A stretch of DNA of 41,131 nt, taken from contig JANQQC010000046.1 of assembly GCA_028285145.1 (NCBI GenBank), forward strand, positions 1-41,131, in the 5' to 3' direction. Positions within the stretch are counted from its first letter, which is position 1. The number at the start of each line of letters is the position of its first letter. Position numbers and translations under genes: made by a program. The notes under the pieces were generated by a model. That model was not told where the DNA came from. It saw nothing but the letters and a program-made list of their open reading frames with translations, and did no database searches. Shown piece after piece: positions 1 through 7,032 of the stretch. This DNA comes from Hyphomonadaceae bacterium (GTDB lineage Bacteria; Pseudomonadota; Alphaproteobacteria; Caulobacterales; Hyphomonadaceae).

Positions 1-1220
1 ACGCTTACGAAGCCGATGCGCCCTCCGACATGCCTTCTTCGGCCGCCGGCCCTTCCGCATCGACGGACTGGTCGAAAGCCTCCGATGGCAAGACCATGGG
101 CGAAGACTTTGACATGGACGGCACGCTGACACGCGAGACGTCCCTGAACGATCACCTGCACGAGCAGCTGAACATGACGGCCCTGACGCCAGCCGATCGA
201 CTGATCGCCTCGCGTCTGATCGATGAGACAGATGAGGCTGGCTATTGCCGCGCCGATCTTGAAGAAACCGCTTCGGCGCTCGGAGCCGATGTAGAAGATG
301 TCGAAGCCGTGCTCGAGCTGTGCCAAGGTTTTGACCCAACCGGCGTCATGGCGCGGTCCATCCCGGAATGCATGGCGCTTCAGCTTGCCGAGCGCGACCG
401 GCTCGACCCGGCCATGCAAGCCCTGCTCGACAACCTCGATCTGGCGGCCAAGCATGACATCAAGGGCCTGATGGCGGCATGCGGTGTCGACAAAACCGAT
501 GTAGTGGACATGCTCGAAGAGCTGCGCACGCTGACCCCGCGCCCAGGTGCCGGCTTTGTTGGCGAGGCAACAATTGCCGTCGCGCCGGATGTCTATGTTC
601 GAGAAATGCCGAATGGCATGTTCGCCGTGGAGCTCAACTCCGACACCCTGCCCCGCGTGCTGATGGACAAGGCCTATTATGCCGAGGTCAGCGCGCTGCC
701 GATGCGCGACAACGAAAAAGAGTTCATCTCCGAATGTGCGGCGAACGCCTCCTGGCTCATCAAGTCGCTGGACCAGCGTGCCAGGACCATCCTCAAAGTG
801 GCGAGCGAAATCGTGCGCCAACAGGACGCCTTCTTCGCACACGGTGTCGCCCACCTGCGCCCGCTGAACCTGAAACAGGTCGCAGACGTGATAGAGATGC
901 ACGAGTCTACGGTGAGCCGTGTGACCTCCAACAAGTACATGTCGACGCCGCGCGGTCTGTTCGAACTGAAATACTTCTTCTCGGCGGCCATTCCGTCGAC
1001 CGGCGGCGGGGAAGCCCATTCTGCCGAAGCAGTACGTCACCGCATCAAAATGCTGATTGACGACGAGACGGCCGACAACGTCCTCTCCGACGACCAAATT
1101 GTGGAATTGCTGACCGAGTTCGGCATCGAGATCGCACGGCGTACCGTCGCAAAGTATCGCGAGAGCCTGCACATTCCGTCATCGGTCCAGCGTCGCCGCC
1201 TGCTCAAACAGTCGGCCTGA
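1..1220 (+). CDS. rpoN: RNA polymerase sigma-54 factor, C-terminal part
   Basis: Sigma-54 directs RNA polymerase to -24/-12 promoters and needs an enhancer-binding ATPase to open them. The reading frame is already open at base 3, so the gene begins before the window; the ATG at 30 is internal. Seen are the acidic linker, the core-binding region (about residues 45-220), the helix-turn-helix region (around bases 860-960, with HESTVSRVTSNKYM), and near the end the family-defining RpoN box ARRTVAKYRE at 1134-1163, which contacts the -24 element. The protein ends normally with a basic tail. It heads the usual rpoN-hpf-ptsN cluster. Only the 5' end is missing; nothing indicates damage. Confidence 0.97.
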   Translation, partial: AYEADAPSDMPSSAAGPSASTDWSKASDGKTMGEDFDMDGTLTRETSLNDHLHEQLNMTALTPADRLIASRLIDETDEAGYCRADLEETASALGADVEDVEAVLELCQGFDPTGVMARSIPECMALQLAERDRLDPAMQALLDNLDLAAKHDIKGLMAACGVDKTDVVDMLEELRTLTPRPGAGFVGEATIAVAPDVYVREMPNGMFAVELNSDTLPRVLMDKAYYAEVSALPMRDNEKEFISECAANASWLIKSLDQRARTILKVASEIVRQQDAFFAHGVAHLRPLNLKQVADVIEMHESTVSRVTSNKYMSTPRGLFELKYFFSAAIPSTGGGEAHSAEAVRHRIKMLIDDETADNVLSDDQIVELLTEFGIEIARRTVAKYRESLHIPSSVQRRRLLKQSA

Positions 1221-1235
1221 CTGCCCAGTCGAGGT

Positions 1236-1253
1236 TGACGCCTTGCGGCGTCA
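1236..1253 (+). other. Stem-loop between rpoN and hpf
   Basis: TGACGCC, loop TTGC, GGCGTCA: a perfect 7-bp hairpin 15 bases after the rpoN stop. No T-run follows, so it is not a standard terminator. It could be an RNA-processing or stability element separating rpoN from hpf expression, which is inference. Confidence 0.4.
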
Positions 1254-1321
1254 GCGTTACGCGGCCCCTCGATTTATCTGAGACAATGGTCCATACTCAT
1301 CGGACCAAGACGGAGCTGTCC

Positions 1322-1921
1322 GTGCAAATCAACATTGCTGGTAAACAAATGGAGCTTGGCGACGCCCTGCAGGAGCGGATCGCCAGTGGGCTCGAAGCCG
1401 CTGTGTCGAAATACTTCGACCGGACAGGCGAAGCCAATGTTACTGTGATGCGCGAAGGGCATCTCACAGAGGTGGATTGCAACGTCCATCTCCCGTCAGG
1501 AATAATTCTACAATCCACCGGCAAGGGCGACGACAGCTATGCTGCGCTCGAGCAGGCGCTGGATAAAATGGAAAAACGGGTGAGGCGCTATAAACGGCGC
1601 TTGAAAGACCACCACAAGCCGGGACGCACGCCTCTGCCTGCCGAACCAGCGACAGCTTTCATTCTTCGATCCAATGAGGAGCCCGACGGCGGCGAAGACG
1701 ACACACAGACAAACGGCGCTGACACAACGCCCCTCACCGTTGCGGAAACGAAAGCTGTTATTCGCACCATGACAGTGTCAGAGGCGGTCATGCAGCTGGA
1801 GCTCGGCGATGCGCCGGCGCTCATGTTCCGAAACGCCGCTCATGGCGGTCATAATATGGTATATCGCCGCCCGGACGGGCATATCGGCTGGGTCGATCCG
1901 TCCGGCGCGGTGCAAGCGTAA
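1322..1921 (+). CDS. hpf: Ribosome hibernation-promoting factor, long form
   Basis: Binds the 30S subunit in stationary phase and promotes inactive 100S dimers. The N-terminal domain (about residues 1-100) has the S30AE/YfiA pattern, including the basic strand RVRRYKRRLKDHH; after a variable linker the C-terminal dimerisation domain (about 145-195) shows MTVSEAVMQLEL, FRNA and the GWVDP ending typical of long HPF. I choose GTG 1322: GGAG lies at 1312-1315 with good spacing, and family members start near the (M)QINIAGKQ strand. ATG 1286 would add 12 residues. It lies between rpoN and ptsN as in most proteobacteria. Length of 199 aa is normal. Confidence 0.94.
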   Translation: MQINIAGKQMELGDALQERIASGLEAAVSKYFDRTGEANVTVMREGHLTEVDCNVHLPSGIILQSTGKGDDSYAALEQALDKMEKRVRRYKRRLKDHHKPGRTPLPAEPATAFILRSNEEPDGGEDDTQTNGADTTPLTVAETKAVIRTMTVSEAVMQLELGDAPALMFRNAAHGGHNMVYRRPDGHIGWVDPSGAVQA

Positions 1922-1932
1922 GCGAAAGACAA

Positions 1933-2403
1933 ATGGCTTTAGATTTAACCAGCCTTCTCGAAGGCGGCGTCCTCCTTCCTGTTTCCGACGCGTCCAGTCG
2001 TAAACAGATCATCACCCAGCTCAGCGAAGCATTGGCCGACAAGTCCGGCCTCGATGCGCGCGATATCCAGGACGCCGTCATGGAACGTGAGCGGCTCGGC
2101 TCCACCGGCGTCGGTGAAGGCGTGGCAATCCCGCATGCTCGCCTTGATGGACTGGAAGCCCCAATCGGAGGGTTTGCGCGCCTCTCTCAGGCCGTCGATT
2201 TCGAGGCGATTGATGAGCGCCCCTGCGATCTGATCTTCATGCTGCTCGCGCCGCTCTCAGCGGGCGCGGACCATTTACGGGCGCTGGCGCAGGTCAGCCG
2301 CGCGTTCCGTCAGGCCAGCGTACGCGAAGCGCTGCGTAAGGCCGACACCGAGGACGGCATTCGCGCCATCCTTTGCCGCTCCGACGCCAGCAACGCCGCC
2401 TGA
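1933..2403 (+). CDS. ptsN: PTS IIA-like nitrogen-regulatory protein
   Basis: EIIA(Ntr), terminal phosphoacceptor of the nitrogen phosphotransferase system (EI-Ntr, NPr), which adjusts K+ transport and stress or nitrogen responses rather than importing sugar. The 156-aa protein is one PTS EIIA type-2 domain. The phosphorylated histidine is His68 in GVAIPHARLDGL, and the RERLGSTGVGEG loop before it is characteristic. It starts 11 bases after the hpf stop, so it is probably co-transcribed and translationally linked. A short GCGG-CTTG-CCGC hairpin at 2412-2423 lies in the 20 bases separating it from the convergent DUF1150 gene. Confidence 0.96.
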   Translation: MALDLTSLLEGGVLLPVSDASSRKQIITQLSEALADKSGLDARDIQDAVMERERLGSTGVGEGVAIPHARLDGLEAPIGGFARLSQAVDFEAIDERPCDLIFMLLAPLSAGADHLRALAQVSRAFRQASVREALRKADTEDGIRAILCRSDASNAA

Positions 2404-2424
2404 TAATTCAAGCGGCTTGCCGCG

Positions 2425-2673
2425 TTAGTGCACGCTGTAAGGCTTGAAAGAATGAGCCCGGGCGGCTTCGAAGGCCGCCTCACGGCCCTCAACGATGGCA
2501 AGAGGCTGACCCTCCGGCCCGTAGACCGCGAAAAGATCATCCGGATCGCCAACCTGCTCAAGCATGTTGGGCGCGACCATTGTGGCGATATCCTCGCTTT
2601 CGAGGCGCTTGATATAGACAAGATTTTCCGCGGTGAAGGCGGCAGTCTTGGCATCGATTGCATTCATAGGCAT
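2425..2673 (-). CDS. DUF1150 family protein
   Basis: Small acidic protein of 82 aa matching the alphaproteobacterial DUF1150 family: NLVYIKRLESEDI, VYGPEGQPLAIVEGREAAF, and the HSFKPYSVH end. Function is not established; in other alphaproteobacteria it often sits next to small heat-shock protein genes, which is not so here. The start is set by GGAGGG at 2680-2685, six bases before ATG 2673; an in-frame ATG 33 bases further upstream lies before this ribosome binding site. It is convergent with ptsN, 21 bases apart. Its promoter should lie in the 210 bases between it and the tRNA, where I see no other gene. Confidence 0.85.
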   Translation of the reverse strand: MPMNAIDAKTAAFTAENLVYIKRLESEDIATMVAPNMLEQVGDPDDLFAVYGPEGQPLAIVEGREAAFEAARAHSFKPYSVH

Positions 2674-2881
2674 GGCATACCCTCCTTCCAGACAGGACCA
2701 TGTCACCTTGCCTGCCGGGACCCCGCAATCGGCAGCCCCTTCCGTACAAGCTCGGTGTTGATTGGAATCTGGGGACCGGCAAAGGCGGCTTCAAGCCCTA
2801 ATGGCGCCGGAATGCGGGCACCCGATCACGGCTTCGAGAGCCGCCATCCACGCCCAGTGCGATCAATCTGAGTAGAAAAAG

Positions 2882-2959
<78 letters not shown>

Positions 2960-3005
2960 TGACCGGGAGGCGAGGGATAAGACGCCCCCGCCGGACGATC
3001 AAGCC

Positions 3006-3530
3006 TTATTTCTCATCCTCGGCGTCGCCGTCCGGAGCGGCATCGCCATCGACGTCATCATCGTCGTCCAGATCGACATCGAGATCGTCGTCGCCGAGAT
3101 CGAAGGTCTCGTCATCATCATCGGCGAGCGGCTCGTCATCATCATCGACGCCTTCTTCGGTGAAGCCGGCTGGCACAGCGGCCGGGCTGGCATCATCGTC
3201 ATCATCGTCGCCTTCTATGACGACGGCGGTGTCATCTCCGTCCAGTTCGACGGCTTCAATATCGTCGCCTTCTTCTTCGTCGTCCTCGGCGTCGCCTTTC
3301 GCCTTCTCGTCTTCGTCCTCGACGTCTTCATCATCATCGTCGTCGTCGGCAACGGTTTTCTTCGCTTCCCGTTCTTTCACCTTGGACGCGGACGCCGTTT
3401 CTTCAAAGAAGGACACAGGATACGACTCGCCGGTATAGGGCGAGACGATGGGATCCTTGTTCAGATCGTAGAAGTTTCGACCGGTTTCGGGACAAGTGCG
3501 CTTTGTCCCCAGCTTTTGTTTGTCTGCCAC
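3006..3530 (-). CDS. FYDLN_acid family protein (TIGR02300-like)
   Basis: 174 aa. The conserved N-terminus (residues 1-50) has KRTCPETGRNFYDLNKDPIV and SPYTGESYP, the hallmark of the FYDLN_acid family; the remainder is a very acidic, low-complexity Asp/Glu tail that is probably disordered. Only one cysteine is seen, so a full zinc ribbon is not evident. Function is unknown. It starts with GTG at 3530 behind GAGGGG. It lies divergent from aroA, the common alphaproteobacterial arrangement, so the 107 bases between them probably hold both promoters. The repeated GAT/GAC codons look like a microsatellite but encode this tail. Confidence 0.9.
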   Translation of the reverse strand: MADKQKLGTKRTCPETGRNFYDLNKDPIVSPYTGESYPVSFFEETASASKVKEREAKKTVADDDDDDEDVEDEDEKAKGDAEDDEEEGDDIEAVELDGDDTAVVIEGDDDDDDASPAAVPAGFTEEGVDDDDEPLADDDDETFDLGDDDLDVDLDDDDDVDGDAAPDGDAEDEK

Positions 3531-3637
3531 TTTGACCCCTCAGATCGAAGCGTTTGAATTTCAAAGCGCGCGCTTGCCATGAACGTCGGGCCCTGTCAAA
3601 GCGCATCACTGTTTTTCTTAATGAGGCAAAACGCAAC

Positions 3638-4960
3638 GTGACCTGGACTTCCTATCCGGTTCCAATGATCCGCGGCACTGTCAGGGCACCGGGAGACAAG
3701 TCCTGCTCGCACAGGGCGTTGATTTTTGCGGCTTTGGCGAACGGTCCATCTCGCATTTCCGGCCTACTCGAAGGAGAGGATGTTCTCCGCACCGCCGATG
3801 CCGTGCGGGCGCTTGGTGCAAATGTAGAGCATCTTGGCCCGGGTGAGTGGCGGGTGACCGGTGTGGGGCATTTCCTGTCGCCCAACGCGCCGCTGGACTT
3901 TGGTAATTCAGGCACAGGCTCACGCCTGATGATGGGCGCGATGGCCGGATTTGGCCTGCGCGCCGAGCTGACCGGCGATGAAAGCCTGCAGGCACGTCCC
4001 ATGGGCCGGATTCTCGATCCGCTGAAGTCCATGGGGGCCTCGGCGGAGAATGATGAAGGCGGCCGGCTGCCCCTTACATTTGTCGGCTCGGACACGCTCC
4101 AGGCAATCGACTACGCTCTGCCAATGGCCTCTGCGCAGGTGAAGTCCGCCATTCTTCTGGCAGGTCTGAACGCCAATGGCGAAACAATCGTCCGGGAACC
4201 CCGCGCGACACGGGACCACACCGAGCGTATGCTTCGTGGCTTCGGCGCGGAAGTGGATGTCAAACGCACGCCGGATGGCGGCCGCGAGATTCGTCTGCGC
4301 GGCGGGCAAAGCCTCACAGCCATGGATGCAAGCATTCCGGGCGACCCCTCCTCTGCGGCTTTTCTGGCAGCTGCGGCGCTGATCAGCCCGGATGGCGAGG
4401 TGCTGATCGAGAATGTGATGTCCAATGATACCCGCGACGGCTTCTTTCAGGTGCTCGGTCTCGGTTCGATGGGCGGGCATGTGGGCGCGGAAGAAGCCGG
4501 TGAAGCGGCCGGCGAGCGGATTGTCTCAATGAGCGCCGCATCCGCCCCATTGAAGGGTGTCTCCGTGCCGGAGCGGCTGGTGCCGTCCATGATTGACGAA
4601 TTCCCAATCCTCGGCGTGGTCGCCGCCTTCGCAACCGGAGAGACCGTGGTCAGCGGTGCCGAAGAGTTGCGCGTGAAGGAAAGCGACCGGATCGGTGCAG
4701 TGGTCGCCATGCTTCAGGCCAATGGCGTGGAAGCCGAGGAGCGGCCAGACGGTTTCGTTGTACAGGGCTGCGGCGGACCACCCCCCGGCGGCGGTCTGGT
4801 TGAAGCGCGCCATGACCACCGCATTGCCATGAGCGCGCTCGTCATGGGCACTGCAGCGGAAGCTCCGATCCGGGTGGATGACATCTCGATGATCGCGACC
4901 AGCTATCCCGGCTTTATGGACGATATGCGCACGCTCGGCGCGGACATCAGAGACGACTGA
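3638..4960 (+). CDS. aroA: 3-phosphoshikimate 1-carboxyvinyltransferase (EPSP synthase), class II
   Basis: Joins shikimate-3-phosphate and PEP in the sixth shikimate step, in the cytoplasm. The 440-aa protein follows class II enzymes such as Agrobacterium CP4: PGDKSCSHRAL near the N-terminus, LLEGEDVLRTADA, ARPMGRILDPL, PMASAQVKSAILLAGLN, TRDHTERML, PSMIDEFPIL, EELRVKESDR, and HDHRIAMS. At the PEP-site loop it reads GNSGTGSR (residues 89-96): the glycine that CP4 replaces with alanine is kept. I prefer GTG 3638, with GAGG upstream; the frame is open from 3554. It leads a plus-strand run aroA-MFS-cmk-rpsA. Confidence 0.96.
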   Translation: MTWTSYPVPMIRGTVRAPGDKSCSHRALIFAALANGPSRISGLLEGEDVLRTADAVRALGANVEHLGPGEWRVTGVGHFLSPNAPLDFGNSGTGSRLMMGAMAGFGLRAELTGDESLQARPMGRILDPLKSMGASAENDEGGRLPLTFVGSDTLQAIDYALPMASAQVKSAILLAGLNANGETIVREPRATRDHTERMLRGFGAEVDVKRTPDGGREIRLRGGQSLTAMDASIPGDPSSAAFLAAAALISPDGEVLIENVMSNDTRDGFFQVLGLGSMGGHVGAEEAGEAAGERIVSMSAASAPLKGVSVPERLVPSMIDEFPILGVVAAFATGETVVSGAEELRVKESDRIGAVVAMLQANGVEAEERPDGFVVQGCGGPPPGGGLVEARHDHRIAMSALVMGTAAEAPIRVDDISMIATSYPGFMDDMRTLGADIRDD

Positions 4961-5090
4961 CACCGCCATTTCGACAGAGACGAATCCGGGGTCGCCTGAC
5001 GACAATCCAGAGCCAGCCTCGACCGGCCCGGACCCTGCACGTCATCTATCCAACCCCCAGCTCTACCTGTTCGCTATTGCCAGCGCGGCG

Positions 5091-6230
5091 GTGACCGCCA
5101 ATGCCTACTACATCCATCCCATCATCTCGCGAGTGGCGGAGCATTTCGGCGTCAGTGATGCGATGATCGGGGCGGTGCCGGCCTTCAACCAGATCGCGCT
5201 GGCGCTTGGTATTCTCCTCCTGCTTCCGCTTGGTGACCGGTTCAGCAATCGCCGGCTCATCTCGATCTTCGTCGCGGGTCAGTTTGCATCGCTGGCCATG
5301 ATGGCGCTGGCGCAGGGATTTGTCCTCTTCGTCGCTGGCTCCACCCTGCTCGGCTTCTTCACCATAGCGCCCTATCTCTTGCCCGCCTATGTCTCCAAGC
5401 GTGTGGACACCGCGCGGCTCGGTCATGCCACCGCGCTCCTGACGACAGGCATCATTGCCGGTATCCTGCTTGCGCGCGCCGGTGCTGGCGTCGTTGGCGA
5501 GTATCTCGGCTGGCGGGATGTCTATTACATCGCCGCCGCCATCATGCTGGCGGTCACGTTCCTGCTGCCCCTTGTCATGGATGAGGGAGAGCGGAGCCGC
5601 ACGCCGGAAGACCAAGGCAGCTACCTTCAGCTCATCGCATCGCTCAGACCGCTCATTCGCCAGCATCCGGAGATCCTTCTGACGGGTGCAATTCAGGCTC
5701 TGAGTTTTGGGATCTTCCTGTCCGTCTGGATGGGGCTCGGCCTTTATCTGACAAGCCCGGCCATGGGATATGGCGTCGACGTTGTCGGCTATCTGGCCAT
5801 CCTTGCCATTGTAAACCTGCTCAGCACCACGCCGCTCGGCAAATGGGCGGACAAGGTCGGTGCCCGCAAAGCCCGCCTGACAATGGCGTCTTTCCAACTG
5901 GCCGGGGTCGGGTTGCTGCTCGTCTTCGGACACAGCCTGTGGCTGCTGATCATCCCGCTCACCGTCATGAACATTTGCGGCCCGGTGATCGACGTGACCA
6001 ACCGCATGACCTTTCTGAGCAAGGCCGCCGAGATACGCACGCGGCTGATGACCGTCTACATCGTGATGATGTTCACAGGCGGCGGCATCGCGAGCTGGGC
6101 GGGAACCGCCGCTTACGATTTCGCCGGATGGACGGGCAATGCCGTCCTGGCGATGAGCCTTTCAGCGCTTGTTTTTCTGCTGGCTTTATGGAGCGCCCGT
6201 CAGCATCACCAGAAGACTGGACAAGCTTGA
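5091..6230 (+). CDS. Major facilitator superfamily transporter with unusual start
   Basis: An MFS carrier with about 12 membrane segments, of the drug or metabolite efflux type (AraJ/YnfM-like), substrate unknown. Seen are the loop motif LPLGDRFSNRRLI after TM2, repeated hydrophobic segments, and in the second half LGKWADKVGARKARL. GTG 5091 is the first standard start codon, but it cuts TM1: the preceding codons read LYLFAIASAA and continue smoothly into VTANAYYIHPII. The frame is open back to 4893 with no ATG, GTG or TTG, so the true start may be ATT 4968 (8 bases after the aroA stop) or CTG 5067, or there is a sequence error. It lies between aroA and cmk, probably in the same operon. Confidence 0.85.
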   Translation: MTANAYYIHPIISRVAEHFGVSDAMIGAVPAFNQIALALGILLLLPLGDRFSNRRLISIFVAGQFASLAMMALAQGFVLFVAGSTLLGFFTIAPYLLPAYVSKRVDTARLGHATALLTTGIIAGILLARAGAGVVGEYLGWRDVYYIAAAIMLAVTFLLPLVMDEGERSRTPEDQGSYLQLIASLRPLIRQHPEILLTGAIQALSFGIFLSVWMGLGLYLTSPAMGYGVDVVGYLAILAIVNLLSTTPLGKWADKVGARKARLTMASFQLAGVGLLLVFGHSLWLLIIPLTVMNICGPVIDVTNRMTFLSKAAEIRTRLMTVYIVMMFTGGGIASWAGTAAYDFAGWTGNAVLAMSLSALVFLLALWSARQHHQKTGQA

Positions 6231-6262
6231 CAAGACCGCGCCCGTGGCTCACCCGGCCCGCC

Positions 6263-6922
6263 ATGATCATCGCAATCGACGGCACACTAGCTTCCGGCAA
6301 AGGTACGATCGCGCGGGCACTCGCGGCGCGGTATGGTCTGCCCCATATGGACACAGGCCGCCTCTATCGCGCGACCGGCGTGGCGGCGTTGAAAGCCGGG
6401 GCCGATTTCGAGGACGCGGCAGCGCTCGCGGGGATCGCGCGCGCGCTCGATCTGAACGATTTCGAGGAAGCTGAGCTGCGAACCTCAGACGCCGGACAGG
6501 CCGCTTCGAAGGTGGCCGCCGTTCCGGAGGTCCGCGCCGCACTGCTTGAGCTGCAGCGCGCATTCGCTGGTCAGGATGGCGGGGCGATCCTTGATGGCCG
6601 CGATATCGGTACCGTGATCTGCCCCGACGCGGATGTGAAGCTCTGGGTGGATGCGAGCGTTGAAGTCCGGGCCAGGCGCCGCCATGCCGAACTCATGGCG
6701 AAAGGCGAGACAATCACGCTGGATGAAATGATCGACCAGCTCAAAACCCGCGATGCCCGCGACCGCAATCGCGAAGATGCCCCGATGCAGGCCGCATCCG
6801 ATGCGCACTTGATCGACACCACTGATCTGACTATAGACGCCGCTGTGGAATACGCCCGGGCCGCTATTGATGCAGCCCTCGCAGAGAAACACGCCGCCTC
6901 TAGGCCTGAAACACAGGCCTAA
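6263..6922 (+). CDS. cmk: Cytidylate kinase
   Basis: Phosphorylates CMP and dCMP with ATP. The 219-aa protein begins MIIAIDGTLASGKGTIARAL, with the P-loop GTLASGKGT at residues 7-15. It continues with HMDTGRLYRATG (nucleotide monophosphate binding), LDGRDIGTVICPDADVKLWVDAS (the family DGRDIGTVV-type motif), the lid arginines, and RDARDRNREDAPM. The stop at 6920-6922 precedes rpsA by 110 bases, the conserved aroA-cmk-rpsA order. In many relatives the P-loop begins GP; here it begins GT. Length is normal. Confidence 0.96.
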   Translation: MIIAIDGTLASGKGTIARALAARYGLPHMDTGRLYRATGVAALKAGADFEDAAALAGIARALDLNDFEEAELRTSDAGQAASKVAAVPEVRAALLELQRAFAGQDGGAILDGRDIGTVICPDADVKLWVDASVEVRARRRHAELMAKGETITLDEMIDQLKTRDARDRNREDAPMQAASDAHLIDTTDLTIDAAVEYARAAIDAALAEKHAASRPETQA

Positions 6923-6958
6923 AACCAAAGGGCGGCCCCACGCCGGAACCCGATCCCT

Positions 6959-6976
6959 CCCCTGACCTGTCAGGGG
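6959..6976 (+). promoter_or_regulatory. Inverted repeat in the rpsA leader
   Basis: CCCCTGAC-CT-GTCAGGGG, a perfect 8-bp inverted repeat about 57 bases before the rpsA start, followed by more GC-rich self-complementary sequence (GCGC blocks at about 6976-7005). rpsA leaders in other bacteria fold into hairpins through which S1 represses its own translation; this could play that role. No T-run follows, so termination is unlikely. Confidence 0.4.
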
Positions 6977-7032
6977 CGCTGCGCTTTGCGCGGGCGCTTG
7001 TCGCGCTCCGGCACCCCCCAATTGGAGCCCTA

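Noticed and set aside
3050-3370. ATC/GTC-rich repeats resembling a microsatellite or CRISPR-like array
   Set aside because: No regular unit or spacer; it is the Asp/Glu tail of the FYDLN_acid protein read on the opposite strand.
5046-5933. 295-codon open frame on the minus strand across the MFS gene
   Set aside because: Antisense to a clear membrane transporter; the product is low-complexity, Arg/Asp/Gln-rich and matches no family.
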